A DNA stretch of 27,688 nucleotides from CAZVJA01 sp964626885 (GTDB lineage: Bacteria; Planctomycetota; Planctomycetia; Planctomycetales; Planctomycetaceae): positions 1-27,688 of the forward strand of contig CAZVJA010000054.1 of assembly GCA_964626885.1 (NCBI GenBank), written 5' to 3'. Positions 9,117-16,317 of this stretch are shown one piece after another. The notes below the pieces were generated by a model. That model was given only the letters and a program-made list of their open reading frames with translations, ran no database searches and was not told where the DNA came from. The position numbers were made by a program, and so were the translations under genes. Each line of letters begins with the position of its first letter. Within the stretch, counting starts at the first letter, position 1.

Positions 9117-9491
9117 TTCCAGCTACCCATATCTCTGTTGGAACCGAATTACGTCGCACGGACGACGCGCAAATACCAATCCGTCCGTCAGTCAGACGGG
9201 ATTTACTGTAAAGAGGTTCCGGGCAAAGAGAAAGGAAATCGCCCAACAAGCATGCGGAAAACGCCCGGGTTCGCCGGAAAACAGGCTGTTTTCGGATTCT
9301 AGAAACCTAAGCCGCGTTTATCGCCCGGATCAGCCCGCATTCCGTGCTCTGCAGGAGAGGGCTCCGATACACGCGATCGACCCGCCCCTGAATGGTAAGT
9401 AGGCATTCGGCGAGGGGGAGATGTTTCGCCAGCGGTGGGGCCAACGGGGATTCCAACCAATCCACGTTCGTAAGATCGGCTGCCGCGTTTC
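9117..9491. other. Intergenic region upstream of pheT, no gene seen
   Basis: No convincing coding frame is present. Visible structures are TTTACTGTAAA (9202-9212), CCGTC/GACGG (9181-9199) and a hairpin CCGGAAAACA/TGTTTTCGG (9274-9295, one bulge, 3-nt loop). They lie in the leader or promoter zone of pheT and downstream of the HEPN gene, but none matches a regulatory element I recognise. Confidence 0.4.
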
Positions 9492-10208
9492 CTAAGTCGC
9501 CGCGCTCTCACAATAGGGGCACGATTCGCCGTAGATGATCTTCCCACAGGTCGCGCATTCATGGGGTCCAAAATACATCGGCGGCGGCGACGTCAGCCGC
9601 TGGTAGGCCAAGTAGCTGAATGTGACCACGACGAACGCGGCAAACATCCAGTATTGGTGGCCAAAATACTGCAACACCACGAACACGAGCGAAGCGCAGC
9701 AGATGGCGTGCACGGCGACGTCTTTCCACTTGCGTTTCCGTAGTTGTGACTTACGGTAGGCCGCCCGCGCTTCCAGCCCAAAATGAGCGCGCATCAGGTC
9801 GGAACGTTCGCGAGCCACCTGTTCACATTCGGGAGCGCCCGCTACCCGTAACAACCGCTCGATATCATCGAGGATGCGATAGGTATCTTCAAAATCGAAC
9901 TCGACCTGGTGGGCCCAGCGGTTACGATACTCGCGCAGCTCGCTCACCAGGCTCCGTTCCAGAATATCGAAGCGTTCACGGAAGACACGATTCCATTGAT
10001 CCCAGGTGACGGTCAATAACGCTTGCGCATCCCAATGCGCGATTTCACCTTTCGATCGGCCGGAATTGCGCGCATCGCGGAAGCTCCCCGAGGCAACTTC
10101 TTGCCACCGGTCTTGATAAACCCTCTGCATCTCGCGCTCAACGAGGGGGTACATCCCCTTCGTCAGCGCGTCGAGCGCTTTGGTGATCCGTTCGCGATCC
10201 CTGTTCAC
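9492..10208 (-). CDS. Swt1-type HEPN domain protein with two TM helices and C-terminal zinc ribbon
   Basis: 238 residues from a GTG at 10208, which is preceded by a good Shine-Dalgarno (GGAGAGG, 5 nt upstream). Residues about 5-125 resemble the Swt1-family HEPN fold, an all-alpha domain. It has LLTVTWDQWNRVFRERF and then YRNRWAH, where R95-N-x3-H100 fits the Rx4-6H catalytic signature of HEPN ribonucleases. A basic linker (about 150-162, RKSQLRKRKWK) leads to two hydrophobic helices (about 165-183 and 187-203) and a zinc ribbon with C218-x2-C221 and C230-x2-C233. The seen architecture is therefore a cytosolic HEPN domain tethered to the membrane with a terminal zinc finger. HEPN proteins often cut RNA in toxin, antiphage or stress roles; that function is inferred here. 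No obvious antitoxin partner lies next to it. The fold call is moderately sure, the activity unproven. Confidence 0.85.
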   Translation of the reverse strand: MNRDRERITKALDALTKGMYPLVEREMQRVYQDRWQEVASGSFRDARNSGRSKGEIAHWDAQALLTVTWDQWNRVFRERFDILERSLVSELREYRNRWAHQVEFDFEDTYRILDDIERLLRVAGAPECEQVARERSDLMRAHFGLEARAAYRKSQLRKRKWKDVAVHAICCASLVFVVLQYFGHQYWMFAAFVVVTFSYLAYQRLTSPPPMYFGPHECATCGKIIYGESCPYCESAAT

Positions 10209-10457
10209 AGGCCCCTCTCCACGCAGTCAGACAATTCAAAAGTCTATGCCACGGAGAGGAATGCGGCTCAAAAGGTTTGTGTAGGAGAATCGCTTTGCAA
10301 AACACCTAATGCTCAGTGACAAAATGGGTTATCGCCCGGTTCAGGCATAATCGATCCACCCGGCATGGCCGGCAAATCCAGAAACAGCGCAACAGAATTC
10401 GCGCTGCTGAATTAAGAACTCCCTTGTCGACCTGGCCGTCAGTCGGCTTGCTACAGG
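10209..10457. other. Spacer between the HEPN gene and the palindromic element, no gene seen
   Basis: Only very short frames occur, none with a convincing start signal. The part next to 10208 carries the Shine-Dalgarno of the HEPN gene and presumably its promoter, which I could not place. Confidence 0.4.
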
Positions 10458-10569
10458 TGGTTTCAAAACAGGGAGGGCGAGGCTCCCGCCGAGCCGCTGC
10501 GTCCGAAAGTCTCTCGTTGTGGCGGCTCCGACGGAGCGTCGCCCTCCCAAACACAGAGTTTCTAAACCA
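10458..10569. repeat. Long imperfect palindromic element, about 112 bp
   Basis: The left arm GGGAGGGCGAGGCTCCCGCC (10471-10490, continuing GAGCCG to 10496) is the imperfect reverse complement of the right arm at 10523-10548 (ending GTCGCCCTCCC), with most of the 26 positions matching. The similarity continues outward in TGGTTTCAAAAC (10458-10469) against the complement of GTTTCTAAACCA (10558-10569). The 26-nt loop is 10497-10522. The element lies directly beyond the CBS gene's stop and could fold into a large hairpin that ends that transcript. Its form is that of a dispersed palindromic repeat or a small MITE-like element. No second copy was noticed in this window. Confidence 0.75.
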
Positions 10570-10572
10570 TCA

Positions 10573-11043
10573 CTAGGCAACGTCAACCTGCTCGCGATGG
10601 ACCATCGCCGCCAGGTGCCGCAACAACTCGTCGCGGTTCGGTACCGACCCGCTCAGCCCATGCACGGCGTGAAGCACATCTCGACGGCTAATCTGACCGA
10701 GGAGCTTGCCGTCGTTGATGACCGGCAGCCGTCGATACCGAGTCGTCTCGAAGATCTCCATGATCCTCAACAGTTCGGTTTCCTCGTCGACGGTCATCGC
10801 TTCGACATCCATATAGGCGAAAAGTTCGGTCGTGGGCAATTGCTCGTATGCGCTCTCGACCAGGGCGGACATCGAGCATTTCTCGGAGAAGACGCCGAGG
10901 TAGGTTCCATCCTCATCAACGACCGGAGCGCCAGAAATTCGGTGTTTCAGCAGCAGGCCGATCGCCTCGAACACATCCATCTGCGGCGACAGCACAACCA
11001 ATTCGGTCACCATCACGTCCCGGGCCCGGAGCGGAAAGGCCAT
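10573..11043 (-). CDS. Two-CBS-domain protein
   Basis: 156 residues from the ATG at 11043, which has a near-perfect Shine-Dalgarno (AAGGAGG, 5 nt upstream). The frame is open for 41 more codons upstream but that part lacks this support. The first CBS motif covers about 6-60 (ARDVMVTELVVLSP, then GAPVVDEDGTYLGVFSE) and the second about 72-128 (MTVDEETELLRI, then RRLPVINDGKLLGQISRRD). Standalone CBS pairs bind adenosine nucleotides and act as energy-sensing regulatory modules; the partner is not evident here. The short tail (about 129-156) may add a helix. It is followed within 4 bp by the palindromic element. The domain call is very sure, the cellular role unknown. Confidence 0.93.
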   Translation of the reverse strand: MAFPLRARDVMVTELVVLSPQMDVFEAIGLLLKHRISGAPVVDEDGTYLGVFSEKCSMSALVESAYEQLPTTELFAYMDVEAMTVDEETELLRIMEIFETTRYRRLPVINDGKLLGQISRRDVLHAVHGLSGSVPNRDELLRHLAAMVHREQVDVA

Positions 11044-11397
11044 GAGATCCTCCTTCGGCGAAAATGCCGGACGGGCCGAACGGCTCAAGAAAGGAAGGTC
11101 GCCGAACGGCGCATCAGTAAGACTTGAGAGTCCATCGATTGTCACCGGCGAATTCGAAAAACGCAAAGAAAAAATCCCGGTCTCGCTCCAAACCTGGCGG
11201 AATTTCAGGAATTCGAATTACCTATCTCTCTTACTGCTCCTACATTTATGGCGTAGGAGGTAATATCCCTCCTTTTGATGAACATGAGATTGAAACGCTG
11301 ATTTGCTGCATCAAATTCCACTGCCGGGGAGAGAAAATACACCCCAGCAACTTGAATCACTGGTGATCCAGATGTTCGTCCCCTAGGTTGGTGAGTT
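11044..11397. other. Divergent intergenic region between the CBS and hydrolase genes
   Basis: No gene is supported. It is more AT-rich than its surroundings and has several inverted repeats: AATTCGAATT (11210-11219), CCTAC/GTAGG and GGAGG/CCTCC around 11238-11272, TTTGATG (11274-11280) against CATCAAA (11309-11315), and ATCAC/GTGAT just before the hydrolase start. These could be operators for the two divergent promoters, but no clear -10/-35 pair was found. Confidence 0.4.
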
Positions 11398-12942
11398 ATG
11401 AACCGACATCAAAACCTTCCCGCTTTCCGCCGCGTCGGAATCGGTCTCGTACTGATTGCAGGCCTCGTCGCTGCGGGTGCGGTTCGTCTTGCCGCCGCTC
11501 AGGATGTCTTCTCAGTTCGGTTTTCTCGCGAGGTCCATCCGCAGCCATACACAGGCCGTGTGTATGTACTCTTTAGTCGTATTCAGAAGGAGCCGCGGAA
11601 CGGTCCGGATTGGTTTCATCCGGAGCAATTCGTCGCCCAGGACGTTCGAAATTGGAAACCGGACGAACCGCTCCTATTCACACCCAAAGCTGCAGAAAGC
11701 ACGCTCGCGTACCCCGTTCCGTTCGCGCAAATGTCGCTGGCGGGATACAAGGCGCAAGCGGTTGTCCGTTTCAATCCAATGGAACGCCGCATCGGTGATG
11801 GTCCTGGGAACGGCTACAGCCAGGTGGTCGCGCTCGGTGTTACCGTGGGCGGATCGAAGCAGGAGGATCGGCCTGTTGAACTGAATGTCAGCAAGCTGGT
11901 CCAAGAACAGGTATTTCCTGAAAGCCGATGGTGCAAACTGTTGCGATTTCGCTCGCAAAAGTTGAGTGAATTTCATGGGCGAGATGTTTATCTCCAAGCG
12001 TCAGTGCTTCTTCCGGCGTCCTACTTCGATCAGCCGGAGCGGAGATATCCAACGATCCTCACGATTCCCGGTTTCGGCGGAACGCATTTCTTCGGTGCCA
12101 GCAAACAGCCGGTCAGCGAGAATAACCCCGGCGGTGTCGAGTTCCTGCGGCTGATGCTCGATCCGAGTTGTCCGCTGGGTCATCATGTCTTTGCCGATTC
12201 CGCGAACAATGGACCGGTGGGAACGGCACTGGTCGAGGAATTTCTCCCGGAATTCAATCGTCAGTTCCGCAGTGTTGCCGATCCTCGCGCCCGGTTTCTG
12301 ACCGGACATTCTTCCGGCGGATGGAGCAGTCTTTGGCTGCAGGTGACCTATCCCGAAACATTCAACGGCACTTGGAGTACATCTCCCGATCCGGTCGATT
12401 TCCGTGACTTCCAGCGCATCGATCTCTATGCACCGAACCAGAACATGTATGTGGATGCACAGGGACAGACTCGTCCATTGGCCCGACACGGCCGGCAAGT
12501 CCTGCTTACTTACAAAGGTTTCGCGGAGATGGAATGGGTGCTCGGACAGGGAGGACAACTGCACAGCTTTGAGGCGGTCTTCAGTGCCAAGGGAAACGAT
12601 GGCCGACCGCGGCTGTTGTGGGACCGCGCGACGGGAACGGTCGATGCCGAAGTGGCGAAAAGCTGGGAACGGTACGACATCCGGCTGATTCTGGAGCGGA
12701 ATTGGAGCAGTCTCGCCCCAAAACTCTCTGGTAAGCTGCATGTCATCATGGGTGACGCCGATACGTTCTATCTTGAGGGGGCAACGGTTCTGCTCAAGCA
12801 GTCACTCGAAAAACTCGGCAGCGATGCTGTCATCGAAATACATCCCGGCAAAGATCACTTTACGCTCGTGTCTCGTGAGCTTTTCGAGCGCATCCGCGGA
12901 GAAATGGCGACACGCTACCTGCAGTATTTCCCCGCGAAGTGA
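11398..12942 (+). CDS. Secreted alpha/beta hydrolase, esterase type
   Basis: 514 residues. A Sec signal peptide is clear: basic RR at 11-12, hydrophobic core about 13-29, and a probable cleavage at LAAA-QD (34/35). A beta-rich N-terminal part (about 35-200) precedes the alpha/beta hydrolase fold, which begins at YPTILTIPGFGG (217-228). The nucleophile elbow is TGHSSGG with S305. H487 (PGKDHFTL) and D453 or D455 (IMGDADTFYLEG) are the likely remaining triad members. The closest relatives by feel are the putative esterase (PF00756-type) proteins, which hydrolyse acyl or sugar esters outside the cytoplasm. The substrate is unknown. The upstream Shine-Dalgarno is modest (GGTTGGTGAG). The gene is divergent from the CBS gene and convergent with ftsW, apparently monocistronic. 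Confidence 0.9.
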   Translation: MNRHQNLPAFRRVGIGLVLIAGLVAAGAVRLAAAQDVFSVRFSREVHPQPYTGRVYVLFSRIQKEPRNGPDWFHPEQFVAQDVRNWKPDEPLLFTPKAAESTLAYPVPFAQMSLAGYKAQAVVRFNPMERRIGDGPGNGYSQVVALGVTVGGSKQEDRPVELNVSKLVQEQVFPESRWCKLLRFRSQKLSEFHGRDVYLQASVLLPASYFDQPERRYPTILTIPGFGGTHFFGASKQPVSENNPGGVEFLRLMLDPSCPLGHHVFADSANNGPVGTALVEEFLPEFNRQFRSVADPRARFLTGHSSGGWSSLWLQVTYPETFNGTWSTSPDPVDFRDFQRIDLYAPNQNMYVDAQGQTRPLARHGRQVLLTYKGFAEMEWVLGQGGQLHSFEAVFSAKGNDGRPRLLWDRATGTVDAEVAKSWERYDIRLILERNWSSLAPKLSGKLHVIMGDADTFYLEGATVLLKQSLEKLGSDAVIEIHPGKDHFTLVSRELFERIRGEMATRYLQYFPAK

Positions 12943-13003
12943 TCCTCTAACTGAGTTCACACCGAGACCGCTGGGGTCAGAGCCAGGACACGCTCGACGT
13001 CAG

Positions 13004-13036
13004 CTTGAGCGACATCAAAATGACCCGACGCTCAAG
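13004..13036. terminator. Candidate hairpin between the hydrolase gene and ftsW
   Basis: CTTGAGCG (13004-13011) is a perfect reverse complement of CGCTCAAG (13029-13036) with a 17-nt loop, in the short gap between convergent genes. It overlaps the last codons of ftsW and lacks a T-run, so termination is only a possibility. Confidence 0.35.
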
Positions 13037-14204
13037 CAACAGCTTCCTCGTCAATGCTTTCGACGCTGAGTACCGCAGTTTTGGGGCGCGGGGGTTGTCG
13101 TAGAATCGGTCGCGGGACGACGGCCGGCTGCCCTTTCGCCAGGCTGAGGACGATTCCCAGCGAAACGATGCTCACGATCAAATTGCTCCCCCCATAGCTG
13201 ATGAGCGGATGCGGAATCCCTTTCGGGGGGACGAGCGCGGTGACCACCGCCATGTTGAGCAGGGCCTGGATGCTTAGTTGCGTGAGGAGCGTGAAACCGG
13301 CAATCGCTTCGAAGCTGTGGCGGCGGAGCCGCGCGAGCAGGCGTATTCCTGCCACATACAACCCGCCCCACAATGCCACTAGGCTCAGCGTGCCGATTAA
13401 GCCGAGTTCCTCACCTACGACGGCGAAGACGAAGTCGGTATTCGCCTCGGGAAGAAAACTCAGCTTCTGCCACCCTTTCCCCAGACCAACGCCGATGGTC
13501 CCTCCCTCTCCCAACGAGATGAGGGACTGCTGCAATTGATAAGGAGCGGCGTTCCAGTCCGACCATGTCGCCAGATATCCCGTGATGCGCTGTAGTTGAT
13601 AAGGCCGCAGAGCGATGACGGAGCCGATCGCCGGCAGAAAGAGTAGGCCCGTCAGTACGAAATTCCGCAGCGGCCAGCCCCCAATGAACAACGCGATCGT
13701 GCCGCCAGCCGCCAGAAACAATGCGGTTCCGAGATCCGGCTGTACCAACACCAACGGCACCACGACCGCCAGCGGCGCGACGATCGGGATCGACCCGGCG
13801 AACCAGCGGTGAAGGTCCAACCGTCGCGCGCATAATTGCCGCGCGATAAACAGCGGGAGCGCGATCTTTGCCAGTTCCGATGGCTGCAACGAAATCCCGG
13901 CGTAACGAAACCAGCGTTGCGCACCGTTAACGCGCGTTCCCAATCCGGGAACTAGCAACAGTATCAACAAAACAATTGTCACCCCGAACAGCCAGGGAGA
14001 GACCTGATGCCAGAAACGAACAGGCAGAGATGCCGCGAGGGTGGCCGCGGTAATGCCAATCAGCAAAAACGTGGCATGCCGCGAGAGATAAATCTGCTCG
14101 AACTCGGTCGGCCACGAGGTGATGCTGGCACTGTGCACCATGAGGATACCGAACCCCAACAGCGCACAGGCCAATGCGATAAACAGTCCGCGATCCTGGT
14201 CCAC
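13032..14204 (-). CDS. ftsW: SEDS-family peptidoglycan polymerase FtsW
   Basis: 390 residues from a GTG at 14204. FtsW is the membrane glycosyltransferase that polymerises lipid II together with a class B penicillin-binding protein during division. Ten or so TM helices are visible, with family motifs HSAS (24-27), NGAQRWF (93-99), QPSELAK (107-113), QPDLGTA (155-161, the SEDS catalytic Asp being D157), EANTDFVFAVVGEELG (253-268) and PPKGIPHPLISYGGSN (326-341). The KGIPHPLISYGGSN block favours FtsW over RodA. A proline-rich cytosolic tail (about 360-390) follows. The gene is not beside mur or other division genes, unlike in a typical dcw cluster. The start codon has only a weak Shine-Dalgarno. 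The family is certain, the FtsW label strong. Confidence 0.95.
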   Translation of the reverse strand: MDQDRGLFIALACALLGFGILMVHSASITSWPTEFEQIYLSRHATFLLIGITAATLAASLPVRFWHQVSPWLFGVTIVLLILLLVPGLGTRVNGAQRWFRYAGISLQPSELAKIALPLFIARQLCARRLDLHRWFAGSIPIVAPLAVVVPLVLVQPDLGTALFLAAGGTIALFIGGWPLRNFVLTGLLFLPAIGSVIALRPYQLQRITGYLATWSDWNAAPYQLQQSLISLGEGGTIGVGLGKGWQKLSFLPEANTDFVFAVVGEELGLIGTLSLVALWGGLYVAGIRLLARLRRHSFEAIAGFTLLTQLSIQALLNMAVVTALVPPKGIPHPLISYGGSNLIVSIVSLGIVLSLAKGQPAVVPRPILRQPPRPKTAVLSVESIDEEAVA

Positions 14205-14649
14205 GATGGCGATGCTCTACAACTGATAGATCGAAGAAAAATCGAAGACCGGTTTAATAAGGAAAGTAGGAATCCAGGAATGGAATTGAGGAATCAAAGG
14301 CATACCGCGACGAGAACGAGCCTGATTGACAATCACCACGCGGCAATCGAAAGTCTGCAGCCGCGGCGCTCGATGCAATGAATCTATCTGCCTGGTTTCT
14401 ATTCCTGCTTTCTTGGGTTCCTTATTGATCTTGCCTTTACTCTTTTGAATTGAACATCGGCGGCGCAAGTGGTCAGGCTGCAAGGGATTCGACGTGCGTT
14501 GGCGAGCAGCCACCGGCGAAGCGCACGTGTTCGGACTGGCGCGAAAATCGCATTGCCGATCGGCAACCCGAAGCCGGCAGAGTCGTGCATAACTGGCACG
14601 ACCGGCAGCCTCCGGGAGGTCTTTTTGGGCGGAACAGATTGCCTGGCTG
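14205..14649. other. Intergenic region between ftsW and the FAD enzyme, no gene seen
   Basis: Open frames exist on both strands, but none has a Shine-Dalgarno or recognisable protein features. The middle (about 14390-14455) is AT-rich and purine-rich on the minus strand and may hold the ftsW promoter. It also contains the perfect palindrome TTGCCGATCGGCAA (14553-14566). Confidence 0.4.
14582..14602 (-). terminator. Perfect 7-bp hairpin downstream of the FAD enzyme gene
   Basis: GTCGTGC (14582-14588) and GCACGAC (14596-14602) are perfect complements with a 7-nt loop, 48 bp past the stop of the minus-strand gene at 14650. The T-run is poor, so it is a weak terminator candidate. Confidence 0.35.
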
Positions 14650-16077
14650 TTACACCGTCGCCGGGGTTGGAGTGAGAAGCTTATCCACCTCGTTGGCGAC
14701 GATGACACCATAGTTCACCGCCCCCAGCCAGCCGGACATGATGATGCCGACGCTCCCCGCGTGGAACAGCCCGGAGATTTGCTCCGGCAGCCGTTGGCTG
14801 ACTTTCAAACCCTCGAACTTCGTGCCGAACGACGCCCCCTGCTGATGCCGCGTGTAATGCTCGAAGGTGCGCGGCGTGGAAGCTTCAATATGGTCGACCT
14901 TCTGCCGGATGTCGGGAATGTATTTTTCGAGGCAGTCGAGCGTGGTGTTGCAGAGATCTTCCTTCGACACCCGGTAATCTTCTTCACTCAGGTCGGCCCA
15001 GTCGCGGTAGTTGGCATTCGTGCTCGATACGACCAGCCAGCGATCGCTGCCGGGACGCGTTTGCGGATAGTAGAACGAGAACGTGCGGCTGCTGATGTTG
15101 CGGCTGAGCATCGACTTGACGTCGAACCCGCGGTGCTCCGAATGGAACAGCAGATCGCCGCAGTATTCGAACCCTTCACCCGGCTTCAACCCGATGTACA
15201 CCTGGCAGCTGCTGTTGTTGAGCCGGACCGCGCGGGTTTCTTCGACATAATCGGGATCGAGATGTTCTGGTCCGACGAGCTTGAGAATTGTGGTCTTGAG
15301 GTTCGCGTTCGAGACCATGGCCCGGCAGCCGATCCGCCGGCCCCCCACGATGACGCCCGTGACTCGACGATCGGGAGAGACCTCAATTTTCTCAACCAGC
15401 GTGCGAATCCGAATGTCGACGCCATTGCGCTCCAATTCGGCGCGCATCTCGGTGATGAGCTTGTCGGTTCCCCCTTCGAACGTGAAGACCCCCTTGTGCA
15501 TGAAGTTCGAGAAGACGATGCCGTACGTAATGGCGGGATCTTCGAGCGTCGAGCCGTTGGCATAGGTAATCGGCTCCATCAGCAGCCGCACGACATCGTC
15601 CCGGCCGGGGAAGAATTCCTCGAACAGCTCACGGACGGTCTTCGACTGGTCGTCGAAAAAGTTCATGCCGCGGGCGGTGTCGAAGAAACGGGTCACCGTC
15701 TCTTGCGGAATCTGAAATCGCTCGATGAGGAGTTTGGTGAAGTCTTCGCGGTTGAAAGTGGTCGTTAACGAGAACTGCGGATTCTCGAAGCGAATCCCCT
15801 TGAGCTGCACGATCGAGTCGGCGATTTCGCGCGTCCAGTACTTGCGACAGCTTTTGATCATTCCGTGAGGAAAACCATGCAGCGAGATATCGAAGATGTG
15901 TCCATTCTTCCGCTTGAACCAGGTGGCCATGCCGCCGAGCTGGTAGTGATGCTCGAGCAGCAGCACCGAATATCCGGCGCGGGCGAGAATGTTCGCGGAG
16001 GTCAGTCCTGCCAGTCCGCTGCCAATGACGACGACGTCATACTCGTCGCGGGCTCCTTTGAGAAAATCTTTGGGCAT
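14650..16077 (-). CDS. Phytoene desaturase/carotenoid isomerase-type FAD-dependent oxidoreductase
   Basis: 475 residues from the ATG at 16077. The N-terminal dinucleotide-binding motif is YDVVVIGSGLAGLTSANILA (G19-x-G21-x2-G24), ending with E42 as the ribose-binding acid, followed by HHYQLGGMATWF. The C-terminal FAD motif lies in LFHAGSVGIIMSGWLGAVNYG. Overall length and layout fit the CrtI/CrtN/CrtISO group, which desaturates or isomerises polyene chains and contains several other polyene or retinol-type oxidases. No carotenoid or squalene genes sit next to it, so the substrate cannot be assigned; a lipid or carotenoid substrate is an inference. It probably associates with the membrane peripherally. 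The Shine-Dalgarno is weak. It follows the symporter gene on the same strand at 240 bp, too far to assume one operon. Confidence 0.88.
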   Translation of the reverse strand: MPKDFLKGARDEYDVVVIGSGLAGLTSANILARAGYSVLLLEHHYQLGGMATWFKRKNGHIFDISLHGFPHGMIKSCRKYWTREIADSIVQLKGIRFENPQFSLTTTFNREDFTKLLIERFQIPQETVTRFFDTARGMNFFDDQSKTVRELFEEFFPGRDDVVRLLMEPITYANGSTLEDPAITYGIVFSNFMHKGVFTFEGGTDKLITEMRAELERNGVDIRIRTLVEKIEVSPDRRVTGVIVGGRRIGCRAMVSNANLKTTILKLVGPEHLDPDYVEETRAVRLNNSSCQVYIGLKPGEGFEYCGDLLFHSEHRGFDVKSMLSRNISSRTFSFYYPQTRPGSDRWLVVSSTNANYRDWADLSEEDYRVSKEDLCNTTLDCLEKYIPDIRQKVDHIEASTPRTFEHYTRHQQGASFGTKFEGLKVSQRLPEQISGLFHAGSVGIIMSGWLGAVNYGVIVANEVDKLLTPTPATV

Positions 16078-16228
16078 TGTGTTCTCGGGCGATTCACTGA
16101 GGGAATTTCACGATTCGCGCTGGGGACGGCGACGATCCTGGCAGGCTTCGCGTCGGGTGGGGCGTCGGCGATGGTATTCGAGCAAGGCACCGCTCCGACC
16201 ACGAAGGGACGGTTTTGGAAATGATACA

Positions 16229-16248
16229 GGCTCCCCGCGCGGGAGTCC
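16229..16248 (-). terminator. GC-rich hairpin downstream of the symporter gene
   Basis: CTCCC (16231-16235) pairs with GGGAG (16241-16245) around CGCGC, with a GG/CC extension across a one-base bulge. It lies about 70 bp past the symporter stop on the minus strand. There is no strong T-run, so support is limited. Confidence 0.35.
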
Positions 16249-16317
16249 ACGACGATCGTTGGGGAACGTTCAACGAAAAGTATGCCGATGACTTCAACCG
16301 TGGATGGGTGGGGTGGA

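Noticed and set aside
14217..14711. A 164-codon minus-strand frame between ftsW and the FAD enzyme.
   Set aside because: It overlaps the end of the FAD gene in another frame, has no start signal and no recognisable protein features.
14761..15768. A 335-codon plus-strand frame antisense to the FAD enzyme.
   Set aside because: It covers an unambiguous desaturase-type gene and has no recognisable domain of its own.
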